DNA of 57,971 nt. Source: Thiothrix nivea. GTDB taxonomy: Bacteria > Pseudomonadota > Gammaproteobacteria > Thiotrichales > Thiotrichaceae. Under the pieces are notes generated by a model. It made no database searches and had not been told where the DNA came from. It saw nothing but the letters and a program-made list of their open reading frames with translations. Of the stretch, positions 46,534 through 56,245 are shown piece by piece (positions within the stretch are counted from its first letter, which is position 1; every line of letters starts with the position of its first letter). The translations under genes were made by a program, and so were the position numbers. Where the stretch lies: positions 1-57,971 of the forward strand of contig PDRT01000048.1 in NCBI GenBank assembly GCA_002746895.1. Direction: 5' to 3'.

Positions 46534-47157
46534 TTTGATAATTCGGGGAAATCTGAAAAAGTCCTGAAAACCAGCTACAGAGCTGATTGTTGTGTTCTTG
46601 GTTATCAATGTTCGAGCATATACCGTGACAGCCCTGCCAAAACTGATGCATGAGCATGATATGGAGCATGTTTTACTGTTTCTGAGTACAGTACTGTTTG
46701 TATTGAGTAAAAAGCCAAAACCACCAACCGAATCTGTTAGTGGCGATAGACCAAGCGACGCGTTGGGTTAAGCAGGAGTGTTGACCATTTTGAGTCCGGG
46801 ATGCGTATGAAACTCACCCCATTAAATGGCTATGTGTGAGTGACGCATGGATGAGTGAGGGGCGGCGGCTTTTATTCAGCGGGAGCTGCTGGCCGTTTGC
46901 AAGCCCGGTTTTCTAATGTCGAAAAATGTATTAACATAAGATTTTCTTTGCGAATTTTGTTCAGTGTGAACAGAAGTAACTAAAGAAGCAACCGTTAGTT
47001 GTGGTGGTTTCTAACCATTTTTGACCTGGATTATGTTTAACGTGTTGCTTTTTGCCAACAATCGTAATAGTCTTCACTCTGGAGACTGTTCCTGGTAGCT
47101 GAGTTCCGGTTTGAGTGCTTGGCGGATTTTAACTTTAAAAGATAGTAAGGCGGAATT
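46534..47157. other. 624-bp intergenic region between tRNA-Leu and porin
   Basis: No supported gene. One plus-strand frame stays open to about 46770 (…KLMHEHDMEHVLLFLSTVLFVLSKK…) and could be a tiny membrane peptide, but start, RBS and homologues are not evident. The last ~200 bp carry the porin promoter/leader, with a small hairpin GTTAG/CTAAC near 46995-47016. AAGGCGG lies directly before the porin ATG. The expected rimP-nusA genes do not follow the tRNA here. Confidence 0.5.
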
Positions 47158-47955
47158 ATGAAACTGAAACTGAATGTTTTGGCAGTTGCGGTGGCTGCTT
47201 CATTGGCTTTCCCTATGGCAGCTCAGGCAGATCTGAAGATCTCGGGTGATATCGGTTTGGCGTATGACAGCGAGGCCGAGGCCTTTGGTCACGAAGGCTC
47301 CGAGGTGAATCTTGATGCCACTTCCCAGACTGGTAGCGTGACTTATATGGGACATGCCGAGGTTGAGCTGGCTAGAGAAGATGGCTCTGATGTTAAAATT
47401 GATGAAATCAGAGTAGGCGCAAAAGGTGGCTTCGGCGAAGTATGGCTGGGTGATGTCGATAATGCCTGTGACCAGTTTGATCCAAGTCCATACGACGAGT
47501 TCCTGTCTCAGGAATCATCATCCTGTCGTGGTAACGATGCCTACAACCTTGTATACAAGAACAAGATCAACAATGTTGAGTTCGCCGTTTCTCATAACCC
47601 GAACGAAGAGGAAAGTGCTATCGGTATGCGGGCTGGTCTGGGTCCTGTCAAAGTGAACCTGGGCTATGAAAAGCTGGATGATGACAAGTATAAGGATGAC
47701 GATATAGTTTCTTACGGTATTAAAGCTGGTTTTAATAACTTCGAAGTTAATGCTGAAGGCAATGATGACGACGAGTGGGGCTTCAGTGCCAAATATGCGA
47801 TTAATAATAACACCATCTGGGCGGGCACCAGTGATGAAAAAGATGTTGTCGTTGGTTATCACTATGATCACGGCAATATGAAATATGTTATTGAACACTA
47901 TGCTCCAGATGAAGGTGACAAGATTACTAAAGCCGGTGTTGTTTACAGCTTCTAA
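47158..47955 (+). CDS. Gram-negative porin, short acidic type (265 aa)
   Basis: Signal peptide MKLKLNVLAVAVAASLAFPMAAQA, then DLKISGDIGLAYDSEAEA and a run of alternating strands with VRVGAKGGFGEVWLGDVDNACDQF, a common porin strand/L3 entry. It ends KITKAGVVYSF with terminal Phe. It is rich in Asp/Glu and much shorter than 16-strand porins. A Cys pair (NACDQF...SSCRGN) may bridge loop 3. It has a strong terminator downstream and a strong SD, so it is probably well expressed. Confidence 0.85.
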   Translation: MKLKLNVLAVAVAASLAFPMAAQADLKISGDIGLAYDSEAEAFGHEGSEVNLDATSQTGSVTYMGHAEVELAREDGSDVKIDEIRVGAKGGFGEVWLGDVDNACDQFDPSPYDEFLSQESSSCRGNDAYNLVYKNKINNVEFAVSHNPNEEESAIGMRAGLGPVKVNLGYEKLDDDKYKDDDIVSYGIKAGFNNFEVNAEGNDDDEWGFSAKYAINNNTIWAGTSDEKDVVVGYHYDHGNMKYVIEHYAPDEGDKITKAGVVYSF

Positions 47956-47991
47956 TCAGTCGATTTAGTTGATATTTTATTGTCACTAAAC

Positions 47992-48017
47992 AAAAAGGCA
48001 GCTTCGGCTGCCTTTTT
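47992..48017 (+). terminator. Intrinsic terminator after porin
   Basis: AAAAA-GGCAGC-TTCG-GCTGCC-TTTTT: 6-bp GC stem with UUCG tetraloop and T5. Confidence 0.95.
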
Positions 48018-48029
48018 GTTATTTATAAA

Positions 48030-48045
48030 TTGACGTTCACGTTAA
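48030..48045 (+). promoter_or_regulatory. LiuR-type operator within the beta-oxidation promoter
   Basis: TTGACGTTCACGTTAA is a 16-bp dyad (TTGACGT / ACGTTAA, 6 of 7 symmetric), like known LiuR/PsrA-neighbour MerR sites (TTTACGTNNACGTAAA). It contains a TTGACG -35, with TAGTAT 17 bp downstream as a possible -10. Confidence 0.7.
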
Positions 48046-48076
48046 GTAGTTATAGTATTCGTAAAGAGGAATTTCC

Positions 48077-48475
48077 ATGGTCCAACTACTGAGTATTTCC
48101 GAACTGGCCGGTGAGTTGGGTGTAACCGCCCGCACTATTCGTTTTTACGAAGATAAACAGCTGATTAAACCACAGCGGGTCGGCGCAAACCGGGTCTACA
48201 ATTATAAAGACCGTGCCCGAATGCAGCTGATCCTGCGTGGTAAGCGGCTCGGCTTTTCGCTGGATGAGATTCGCGAGTATATGGACTTATACGATGCTGA
48301 CCCTGATCCGGCACAGCACGATCAGGTCCGGTTTCTGCTGGAACGTGTGCGATTGCGTCAGGCAGAATTACATGAACAGCAACAGGATATTCAGGAAATG
48401 TTAGGCGAGCTGGCGGGGATTGAAGCCGAATGCCTCAGTATTGTTGGTACAACAGATAATGATGCACAGCTGTGA
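48077..48475 (+). CDS. MerR family regulator, LiuR-like
   Basis: 132 aa. The HTH (LLSISELAGELGVTARTIRFYEDKQLIKPQRVGANRVYNYKDRARM) is close to LiuR and related regulators of acyl-CoA catabolism. A coiled dimer helix (RLRQAELHEQQQDIQEMLGEL) follows, and there is no metal-binding cysteine set. The next four genes are a beta-oxidation set, so it is probably their regulator, acting at the dyad upstream and responding to an acyl-CoA. Confidence 0.85.
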   Translation: MVQLLSISELAGELGVTARTIRFYEDKQLIKPQRVGANRVYNYKDRARMQLILRGKRLGFSLDEIREYMDLYDADPDPAQHDQVRFLLERVRLRQAELHEQQQDIQEMLGELAGIEAECLSIVGTTDNDAQL

Positions 48476-48505
48476 TGCTGTGCGGCAGGCCGCAGGAGAA
48501 GTGGA

Positions 48506-49630
48506 ATGAGAAATGTAGTGATTGCCGGATACCGGCGTACCCCGTTTACGCTGGCTCACAAGGGCAGTTTGGTTAAGGTTCGCCCGGATGATCTGGCGGC
48601 TGTCGCGGTCCAGGGTGTCATGGCACAAACCGGTGTCGATGGCAGGGAGATTGAGGATCTGATACTGGGTTGTGCCTTTCCCGAGGGAGAGCAGGGCCTG
48701 AATGCCGGTCGTTTGGTTGCCTTATTGGCAGATTTACCACAAACCGTTGCCGGAGCCACGGTTAATCGTTTTTGCGGCTCATCCATGCAAGCCATCCATC
48801 AGGCCGCCGGAGCCATTCAGATGAATGCCGGAGAGGCTTTTATCTGTGCCGGTGTGGAGTCAATGACCCGTATTCCAATGGCGGGTTTCAACCCGGCACC
48901 GAATCCGGCGCTGTATGAACGTATACCCGCTGCTTATATGAGTATGGGAATGACGGCTGAGAATCTGGCAAAAAAATATGCCATCTCCCGTGAGGAGCAG
49001 GAGGCCTTTGCCGTTACCAGCCACCTGAAAGCTGCGGTGGCACAGGAAGCCGGTCATCTGGCCGATGAGATTGTCGCGGTGGCCGGGGTGACACAGGACG
49101 GCTGTATTCGCCCGGAGACAACGGCGGAAACACTGGCGGAATTGCGGTTGGCCTTTGATGAGCAGGGTTCCGTGACGGCGGGTACTTCATCGCCGCTGAC
49201 CGATGGTGCGGTGGCGACTCTGGTTTGCAGCGAGGATTTTGCCAAAGCCCACGGTCTGGAGGTGCTGGCAAAAATCCGTAGCGTCGCTGTCGCCGGGTGT
49301 GCGCCGGAAATCATGGGAATCGGCCCGGTACACTCAACACGCAAGGCACTGGAACGCGCCAGGCTGCAAGCCAGTGATATTGATATTATCGAACTGAATG
49401 AGGCATTTGCTGCCCAGGCGATTCCCTGTATCCGCGAACTGGGGCTGGATGAGGAGAAAATCAATCGGGATGGCGGTGCAATTGCACTGGGGCATCCGCT
49501 GGGAGCCACCGGTGCACGGATTACTGCCAAAGCCGCTGCATTGCTCAAGCGTGAGGGCCAACAGTTTGCGCTGGCCACCCAGTGTATCGGCGGTGGACAG
49601 GGTATTGCGACGATTCTGGAGGCCGTCTGA
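48506..49630 (+). CDS. Acetyl-CoA acyltransferase (thiolase)
   Basis: 374 aa. Active-site Cys in VNRFCGSSMQAIHQAA, then GVESMTRIPM, NEAFAAQAI, GHPLGATGARI (His) and CIGGGQGI (second Cys). It cleaves 3-ketoacyl-CoA. The stop codon overlaps the next start (TGATG), so it is coupled to the HAD/ECH fusion. It resembles FadA partners in fadN-fadA-fadE sets. Confidence 0.95.
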   Translation: MRNVVIAGYRRTPFTLAHKGSLVKVRPDDLAAVAVQGVMAQTGVDGREIEDLILGCAFPEGEQGLNAGRLVALLADLPQTVAGATVNRFCGSSMQAIHQAAGAIQMNAGEAFICAGVESMTRIPMAGFNPAPNPALYERIPAAYMSMGMTAENLAKKYAISREEQEAFAVTSHLKAAVAQEAGHLADEIVAVAGVTQDGCIRPETTAETLAELRLAFDEQGSVTAGTSSPLTDGAVATLVCSEDFAKAHGLEVLAKIRSVAVAGCAPEIMGIGPVHSTRKALERARLQASDIDIIELNEAFAAQAIPCIRELGLDEEKINRDGGAIALGHPLGATGARITAKAAALLKREGQQFALATQCIGGGQGIATILEAV

Positions 49631-51963
49631 TGAGTACGCCAGACATTCAGAAAGTGGCCGTTATCGGGGCCGGAGTGATGGGTGCCGGTATTGCCGCACA
49701 CATTGCGAATGCCGGTATTCCGGTGGTGTTGCTGGATATTGTGCCAGAGGGTGCAAAAAATCGCAGTGTGATTGCCGAGTCTGCCGTAGCAAAAATGCTC
49801 AAGGCTGATCCGGCACCGCTGATGCACAAGCGCAATGCAAAACGGATAACGACCGGTAATCTGGAAGATGATCTGGAGCTGTTGAGCGATTGTGACTGGA
49901 TTATTGAGGCCGTGATTGAGAATTTGCAGATTAAACAGGAGCTGTATCGCAAGCTGGAAACAGTACGCAAACCGGGTTCCATGCTGTCTTCCAATACCTC
50001 CACCATTCCGATGCAGGATCTGATGGCTGGGCAAAATGATGATTTTGCCCGTCATTTTATAATTACTCACTTCTTCAATCCGCCGCGTTATATGCGCCTG
50101 CTGGAGATTGCGTTCAGTACACAGACCGATACCGCCGCACTACAGGCGGTGCGTGATTTTTGTGATGTACGTCTGGGCAAGGGTGTGGTGGTGTGTAAAG
50201 ACACGCCTGGTTTTATTGCCAATCGCATCGGCATCTTCTGGATTCAGACGGCTGTACTGGAAGCCTTTGCCATGGGGCTGACGGTTGAGGAAGTGGATGC
50301 GGTAATTGGACGACCGATGGGGGTTCCAAAAACCGGGATATTTGCCCTGTCGGATCTGATTGGTCTGGATTTGCTGCCCTACCTGATGGAAAGCATGCAG
50401 CGTACTTTGCCGGAAAATGATGCACTGTTGCAGCGGACTGAAATTCCGGCCTTAATTACCAGGATGATTGCCGATGGTTATACCGGGCGCAAGGGCAAGG
50501 GTGGTTTCTACCGCCTGAATCGGGAGGGTGGCAAGAAGATTAAAGAATCGATTAACCTGCAAACCGGTGAATATGCACCATCGGTAAAAGCACGGCTGGA
50601 CAGTGTGAAAGCAGCACGCAACGGTGGTTTGCGGGCACTGGTCAGTCATGAGGATAAAGGCGGCCAGTATGCCTGGCGGGTCTTGTCACAGGTGTTGAGC
50701 TATGCTGCGTCACTGGTGCCGGAGATTGCGGAGGATGTGCAGGCGGTCGATCGGGCCATGAAGCTGGGTTACAACTGGAAGTACGGTCCGTTTGAGTTGA
50801 TGGACCAGCTGGGAGCGGCGGAATTTGCTGACCGGCTGGCTGCTGAAGGCCTGCCGGTGCCACCGCTACTGGAGCGGGCACGGGACAATGGTTTTTATCA
50901 GCAGCAGAATAGCCGGATTTACTATCTGAACGGTGCTGGTGAGGCGCAGTTATTGCAGCGTGATAACGGTGTATTGCTGCTCAGTGACATTAAGTTACAG
51001 CGCGAGCCGCTGGCGAAAAATGCTTCTGCCAGCTTGTGGGATATTGGCGATGGTGTGGTCTGTCTGGAGTTCACCAGCAAAATGAATGCACTGGACCCGC
51101 AGATTCTGGAAATGGTCAATCGTGCCGTGGCACTGGTACAGTCCCGGTTCAAGGCACTGGTCATTTATAACGAGGGCAGCAATTTTTCGGTGGGCGCCAA
51201 TCTGGGGTTGCTGCTGTTCGCGGCCAACATTGCCACCTGGCAGCAGGCCGGAGAGATAGTGAAAGCCGGACAGGATGCCTATAAACGCCTGAAATTTGCT
51301 CCATTTCCGGTCGTGGGTGCGCCGTCCGGTATGGCACTGGGTGGCGGTTGTGAAATTCTGCTGCACTGTGATGCTATCCAAGCCCATGCCGAAACCTATA
51401 TCGGCCTGGTCGAGGTCGGGGTGGGTCTGATTCCCGGCTGGGGCGGTTGTAAGGAAATGCTGCTGCGTTGGATCAATCATCCGAAGCGGGCGGGCGGGCC
51501 GCTGCCGCCGGTGGTGAAGTGCTTTGAAATGATCAGTACTGCACAGGTGGCAAAATCGGCACAGGAAGCACAAGGTATGCTGATTCTGCGCCCCGGTGAT
51601 GGCATTACCATGAATCGTGATCGTTTGCTGGCGGATGCCAAGGCCAAAGCACTGGCAATGGTGGACGGTTACGAGCCGCCGGAGGCTCAGGAGGTCAGTC
51701 TGCCAGGGCCGACTGCCCGCACAGCAATGGCAATGGCGGTCAGGGACTTTCGCAACATGGGGCGTGCCACTGCACATGATGAGGTAGTGTCTCTGGTACT
51801 GGCCGATGTCCTCAGTGGTGGTGACACCGATGTCACCGAAACGCTGAGTGAAGATGACCTGCTGGAGCTGGAGCACAAGGCGTTTATGACACTGGCGATG
51901 AACCCTGATTCACTGGCGCGTATGGAACATATGTTGACCACCGGCAAACCCCTGAGGAACTGA
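49630..51963 (+). CDS. 3-Hydroxyacyl-CoA dehydrogenase / enoyl-CoA hydratase fusion (FadN-like)
   Basis: 777 aa from ATG 49630 (MSTPDIQKVAVIGAGVMGAGIAAHIANAG). N-terminal NAD-binding dehydrogenase with FFNPPRYMRLLEIA, a C-terminal HAD domain pair, then a crotonase domain (about 470-700) with FTSKMNALDPQ, NFSVGANLGLL and MALGGGCEILL...LVEVGVGLIPGWGG. The domain order is the reverse of FadB (hydratase first) and is that of FadN. It carries out two consecutive steps of beta-oxidation. It overlaps both neighbours by a base or two. Confidence 0.94.
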   Translation: MSTPDIQKVAVIGAGVMGAGIAAHIANAGIPVVLLDIVPEGAKNRSVIAESAVAKMLKADPAPLMHKRNAKRITTGNLEDDLELLSDCDWIIEAVIENLQIKQELYRKLETVRKPGSMLSSNTSTIPMQDLMAGQNDDFARHFIITHFFNPPRYMRLLEIAFSTQTDTAALQAVRDFCDVRLGKGVVVCKDTPGFIANRIGIFWIQTAVLEAFAMGLTVEEVDAVIGRPMGVPKTGIFALSDLIGLDLLPYLMESMQRTLPENDALLQRTEIPALITRMIADGYTGRKGKGGFYRLNREGGKKIKESINLQTGEYAPSVKARLDSVKAARNGGLRALVSHEDKGGQYAWRVLSQVLSYAASLVPEIAEDVQAVDRAMKLGYNWKYGPFELMDQLGAAEFADRLAAEGLPVPPLLERARDNGFYQQQNSRIYYLNGAGEAQLLQRDNGVLLLSDIKLQREPLAKNASASLWDIGDGVVCLEFTSKMNALDPQILEMVNRAVALVQSRFKALVIYNEGSNFSVGANLGLLLFAANIATWQQAGEIVKAGQDAYKRLKFAPFPVVGAPSGMALGGGCEILLHCDAIQAHAETYIGLVEVGVGLIPGWGGCKEMLLRWINHPKRAGGPLPPVVKCFEMISTAQVAKSAQEAQGMLILRPGDGITMNRDRLLADAKAKALAMVDGYEPPEAQEVSLPGPTARTAMAMAVRDFRNMGRATAHDEVVSLVLADVLSGGDTDVTETLSEDDLLELEHKAFMTLAMNPDSLARMEHMLTTGKPLRN

Positions 51964-53753
51964 TGATGCCTGTATATAATGCCCCTTTGCGTGATTTGCG
52001 CTTTGTGTATAACGAACTGTTTGAGGGTGCCGATCTGCAACAACTGGAAGGTTTTGAAGAAGTCTCTCCTGATCTGGTAGCGGCGGTTCTGGAAGAAGCC
52101 GGACACTTTTTTGAGAAGGAAATTCTACCGCTGAATCCGGTCGGTGACCGCGAGGGTTGCACCTTCGACAATGGTGAGGTCCATGTGCCGGACGGGTTTA
52201 AACGGGCTTACGATGCCTACTACGAGAATGGCTATGGCACCATTACGGCACCGCTGGAATACGGTGGTCAGGGCCTGCCGAAGACGCTGGGTTTTATGCT
52301 GGAGGAAATGCTCTCCTCGGCGAATATGGCATTCAGCATGTATCCGGGCCTGACGGAAGGTGCTTGTCGGGCACTGGAAAAATTCGGTTCCGGGAAGCTG
52401 AAACAGACCTATCTGGAAAAGATGATTACCGGCCAGTGGAGCGGGGTGATGTGCCTCACAGAAGCACATTGCGGTACTGATCTTGGTCTGATCCGCACCA
52501 GGGCAGAGCCGCTTGATGAAGCCTATGAGTTAAATGGCAGCAAGATTTTCATCAGTGCCGGTGAGCATGATATGACCGAAAATATCATTTATCTGGTGCT
52601 GGCCAGAACACCGGATGCACCGGAAGGCATACGGGGTATCAGCCTGTTTCTGGTGCCCAAGTTCAACGTTACCGAATCCGGTGAGATTGCTGATCGTAAC
52701 GGGGTCAGCTGCGGTTCTATCGAGCATAAGATGGGGATTCATGGTAATTCGACCTGTACCATTAACTTTGATAATGCCCGGGGTTATCGGGTCGGTGAGT
52801 TACACAAGGGCATGCAGGCGATGTTCGTAATGATGAACACTGCGCGACTGGGTGTGGGTATGCAGGGACTCGGTATCAGTGAGATCGCCTATCAGAATGC
52901 GGTGGACTATGCCCGTAACCGCCTGCAGGGACGAGCACTGAAAGGCGCTGCACAGCCTGATAAACCGGCAGATCCGCTGACGGTACATCCGGATGTACGA
53001 CGCATGTTGCTGACCATGCGGGCTTATACCGAAGGTAATCGGGCATTGAGTCTCTGGGTGGCACGGGCGCTGGATATTGCTGATAGGTCAATCGATCAGC
53101 AACAGCGTGAAGATGCCGAAGCCTTTGTCGCACTGATGACACCGGTTGTGAAAGCCTTTATGACTGATTGCGGTTCCGAGATTGCCAATATGGGATTGCA
53201 GGTATTGGGTGGTCATGGCTATATTGCCGAGTGGGGCATGGAGCAATATGTACGTGATGCGCGGATTGCACAGATTTATGAGGGCACTAACGGGATTCAG
53301 GCACTGGATCTGGTCGGGCGCAAAATGCCGGAAAAAATGGGCCGGAACCTGCGCCCGTTTTTCCATGAGGTAAGCACCTATCTGGAAGAAAAAGGACATG
53401 ATGGGCATGACGAGTTGCAGCCGTTAATCAGGGCACTGGCAAAATCGTTTGGCCGCTTACAGGTGGTGACTGGCTGGATTGCACAACAGGGGTTAAAAAA
53501 TCCGGAAGAAGGTGCGGCGGCAGCCACGGACTACCTGCGATTGTTCGCGCTGGTGGCATTGGGTTATATGTGGTTGCGCATGGCTGATATTGCGCTGGAT
53601 AAACGTGGGGGTGATGAAAGTGTATTTTATCAGGCCAAACTGGATACGGCGCGGTTTTATTGTGCGCGATTGCTGCCACAGACCGGCTCGCTAATGTCGG
53701 CAATTATGTCAGGCAGTGGGAGCCTGATGGATTTCGATGAAGCCGCGTTTTGA
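51963..53753 (+). CDS. Acyl-CoA dehydrogenase (long, C-terminal-extended)
   Basis: 596 aa. It starts MMPVYNAPLRDLRFVYNELF, typical of the ~600-aa long-chain family, with VMCLTEAHCGTDLG, an FAD/substrate region KIFISAGEHDM and IEHKMGIHGNSTC, and the catalytic Glu in QIYEGTNGIQALDLVGRK. A C-terminal domain (HEVSTYLEEKGH...) follows. It uses ETF as electron acceptor for the first step. Its start overlaps the HAD/ECH stop. Confidence 0.94.
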   Translation: MMPVYNAPLRDLRFVYNELFEGADLQQLEGFEEVSPDLVAAVLEEAGHFFEKEILPLNPVGDREGCTFDNGEVHVPDGFKRAYDAYYENGYGTITAPLEYGGQGLPKTLGFMLEEMLSSANMAFSMYPGLTEGACRALEKFGSGKLKQTYLEKMITGQWSGVMCLTEAHCGTDLGLIRTRAEPLDEAYELNGSKIFISAGEHDMTENIIYLVLARTPDAPEGIRGISLFLVPKFNVTESGEIADRNGVSCGSIEHKMGIHGNSTCTINFDNARGYRVGELHKGMQAMFVMMNTARLGVGMQGLGISEIAYQNAVDYARNRLQGRALKGAAQPDKPADPLTVHPDVRRMLLTMRAYTEGNRALSLWVARALDIADRSIDQQQREDAEAFVALMTPVVKAFMTDCGSEIANMGLQVLGGHGYIAEWGMEQYVRDARIAQIYEGTNGIQALDLVGRKMPEKMGRNLRPFFHEVSTYLEEKGHDGHDELQPLIRALAKSFGRLQVVTGWIAQQGLKNPEEGAAAATDYLRLFALVALGYMWLRMADIALDKRGGDESVFYQAKLDTARFYCARLLPQTGSLMSAIMSGSGSLMDFDEAAF

Positions 53754-53821
53754 ACACTATCCCCGGCCCCGGTTTCTTGTGCTGCACGGAGTGAGGAATG
53801 GTAAAGCTTTAGGAGCAATCA

Positions 53822-54613
53822 ATGAGTGATGTAGTCAGTTTATCGGTGGAGGAACATATTGCCACATTGACGCTGAATCGTCCGGAGGTGCTGAATACGC
53901 TAAATGATGAAATGGCGTATGCACTACAGGAGCGGACTGCGCAGGTCGCTGAGGATAATGCGGTGCGTTGTCTGGTGATACAGGGTGCAGGCGGCCATTT
54001 TATGGCCGGGGGCGATATTGGTTATTTTGCCGGATGTATCGACATTCCGCCTGCTGAGCGTCATGCTGAAATCAGCAGGATTATTGAGACGATTCATGAT
54101 GCGATACGCTCAATCCGCCTGATGCATAAGCCGGTGGTCGCATCGGTGTCCGGTGCAGTGGCCGGGTTTGGTATGAGTCTGCTGGCGGCCTGTGATCTGG
54201 CGGTGGCTGCGGATAATACGAAATTTGCCTCGGCCTATTGTCAGTTAGGTATCTCGCCGGATGGTGGCGGGACTTTCTTTTTACCGCGTCTGGTCGGTGA
54301 TAAACGTGCCCGGGAAATCATGTTTCTCGGTGAGCGGCTGACCGCACAGGAGGCATTACAGCTGGGGCTGGTAAATCAGGTCGTGGCGACTGAGAAACTG
54401 CAATCTGCGACTGCGGCACTGGTAAAACGGCTGGTGAAAGGCCCGCAGCAGGCCTTGATAAAAAGTAAGCTGTTGCTGAATCAATCGCTGAATAATACGC
54501 TGGAAGCACAGTTATTGCTGGAGCAGCAAAATTTTGCCGAATGTGCGGTCACAACTGATTTTGAGGAAGGCATACGGGCGTTTATGGAAAAGCGCATACC
54601 GCAATTTGCCTGA
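53822..54613 (+). CDS. Enoyl-CoA hydratase/isomerase
   Basis: 263 aa crotonase: LTLNRPEVLNTLNDEM, GAGGHFMAGGDIGYF (oxyanion hole), VAGFGMSLLAACDLAVAADNTKF and LGISPDGGGTFFLPR. The usual second catalytic Glu positions should be checked against hydratase versus isomerase groups. It is the last gene of the operon, 68 nt after the dehydrogenase. Confidence 0.9.
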   Translation: MSDVVSLSVEEHIATLTLNRPEVLNTLNDEMAYALQERTAQVAEDNAVRCLVIQGAGGHFMAGGDIGYFAGCIDIPPAERHAEISRIIETIHDAIRSIRLMHKPVVASVSGAVAGFGMSLLAACDLAVAADNTKFASAYCQLGISPDGGGTFFLPRLVGDKRAREIMFLGERLTAQEALQLGLVNQVVATEKLQSATAALVKRLVKGPQQALIKSKLLLNQSLNNTLEAQLLLEQQNFAECAVTTDFEEGIRAFMEKRIPQFA

Positions 54614-54623
54614 CAGTTTGGCG

Positions 54624-55136
54624 GTGATTCAGGCCACTGGTCTGACAGTGCTGGCTGCGAACACGGGGGCCAGCCTAGAATAAAGACTTTCGGTATTTGG
54701 AGATAATCCACCGGAACAGATCAAGGCACAAATGGTGGAACTACCGACGTTGACCGTGGCAGACAGTTATGATGCCGGAGCGCAGCAGGATAATACCTCC
54801 GCAACGGATAAAGCCGATGAGTCTGACGACAGTGAGACGGTGGAATACAAGCGCTTTGCGGTTACCTCCCCCCAAACAGATGAAGCTGTCCGGGCCAATA
54901 ACGGTAATGTGATGGTACGTCTGGCACTGGAACCGGCTTTACAGGAAGGGCACGGTGTTGTGATTTACCTGGATGGCAAGCAGGTCGCCAGTGGTGATGC
55001 CACCGCTTACTCACTGGAAAATATTGATCGTGGCAGACACAGTCTGTTTGCGGTGCTGCATAATGCCCATGATGATGTGCTGAAAAATACTGAAGCCGTC
55101 AGTTTTAATCTGCTGCGTGCTTCCATACGGCGTTAA
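54624..55136 (+). pseudogene. Broken DUF4124 family gene
   Basis: The 54732 ORF (134 aa) is the C-terminal domain of DUF4124 proteins (FAVTSPQTDEAVRANNGNVMVRLALEPALQEGH...IDRGRHSLFAVL). In the same frame upstream, VIQATGLTVLAANTGASLE looks like a signal peptide, followed by a stop (TAA, 54681) and then VFGDNPPEQIKAQ, the end of a DUF4124 core. The 'YKWVDENGK' part is missing. The simplest reading is a small deletion with a nonsense codon in an originally secreted protein. Translation from ATG 54732 could still give a truncated, unexported product. Confidence 0.75.
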
Positions 55137-55192
55137 ATCTGCTCTGTTTCCTGTTAAAATCCCGTACAGATCTAATACCACGGGAGCAAGGC

Positions 55193-56242
55193 ATGATCGC
55201 CACCAACACACTGACTATTATCCAACCTGATGACTGGCATTTGCACCTGCGCAGTGGCGAGATGTTGCAGAAAGTGCTTCCGTATACCACAGCCCATTTT
55301 GGCCGGGCGATTGTGATGCCGAATTTGCAACCACCAGTGGTTACTGTAGCGGATGTCCGGGCTTACCGGGAACAGATTGAGGCAGCCTTGCCGCAAGGGA
55401 GCACGTTTCAGCCCCTGATGACCTTGTACATGACCGAGCAGACCGATCCGGAAGCGGTGCGGGCAGGCTATCTGTCGCATGAGGTAAGTGCTGTTAAACT
55501 CTATCCGGCGGGTGCTACCACCAATTCGGATGCCGGAGTGAAAGATATAACTAAAATTTATCCGGTGCTGGCCGTAATGGAAGAAATCGGTATGCCGTTG
55601 CTGGTGCATGGTGAGGTGGTGGATGCCGAAGTGGATATTTTTGATCGGGAGGCTGTCTTTATTGAACAGAAGCTCATCCCGGTGCGCGAGCAATTCCCCA
55701 AACTGAAAATCGTCTTTGAGCACCTGACCACCAAAGACGGCGTGGATTATGTGCAGTCTTGCGATAAACATGTCGCGGCGACAGTGACTCCACATCATCT
55801 GGTGATTAACCGCAATGCGCTACTGGTGGGGGGGATTAAGCCGCATTATTACTGTCTGCCGGTAGCGAAACGTGAGCGGCACCGGCAGGCTTTGCGTGTT
55901 GCGGTGACCAGCGGTGATACCCGTTTTTTTCTGGGGACGGATTCAGCACCGCATCGGGATGGAGCCAAGGAGAGTGCCTGTGGCTGTGCCGGAATTTTTA
56001 ATGTCGCGAATACACTGGCGGTGATTGCAGCAGTGTTTGAGCAGGAAAATGCGCTGAATAAACTGGAAGGTTTTGTATCACTGAATGGCCCGGCCTTTTA
56101 TGGTTTGCCGGTGAATACTGGAAAAATAGTCCTGGAGCGTTTTGAGGCACCGCAGCCACAGCCGGAAAAGCTGATGTTGTCTGACGGAGAAATCACACAT
56201 TTTGATCCGATGATGGATCTGCACTGGCGGGTTAAGTATTAA
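55193..56242 (+). CDS. pyrC: Dihydroorotase, homodimeric class
   Basis: 349 aa. Metal site [11 protein letters not shown], carboxylated Lys in [50 protein letters not shown] and LGTDSAPH. It makes dihydroorotate in pyrimidine synthesis. It stands alone; convergent with tsaC. Confidence 0.97.
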   Translation: MIATNTLTIIQPDDWHLHLRSGEMLQKVLPYTTAHFGRAIVMPNLQPPVVTVADVRAYREQIEAALPQGSTFQPLMTLYMTEQTDPEAVRAGYLSHEVSAVKLYPAGATTNSDAGVKDITKIYPVLAVMEEIGMPLLVHGEVVDAEVDIFDREAVFIEQKLIPVREQFPKLKIVFEHLTTKDGVDYVQSCDKHVAATVTPHHLVINRNALLVGGIKPHYYCLPVAKRERHRQALRVAVTSGDTRFFLGTDSAPHRDGAKESACGCAGIFNVANTLAVIAAVFEQENALNKLEGFVSLNGPAFYGLPVNTGKIVLERFEAPQPQPEKLMLSDGEITHFDPMMDLHWRVKY

Positions 56243-56245
56243 GGT

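Noticed and set aside
46580-46770. Possible small membrane peptide after tRNA-Leu
   Set aside because: Open frame with one hydrophobic stretch but no clear start, ribosome site or known family.
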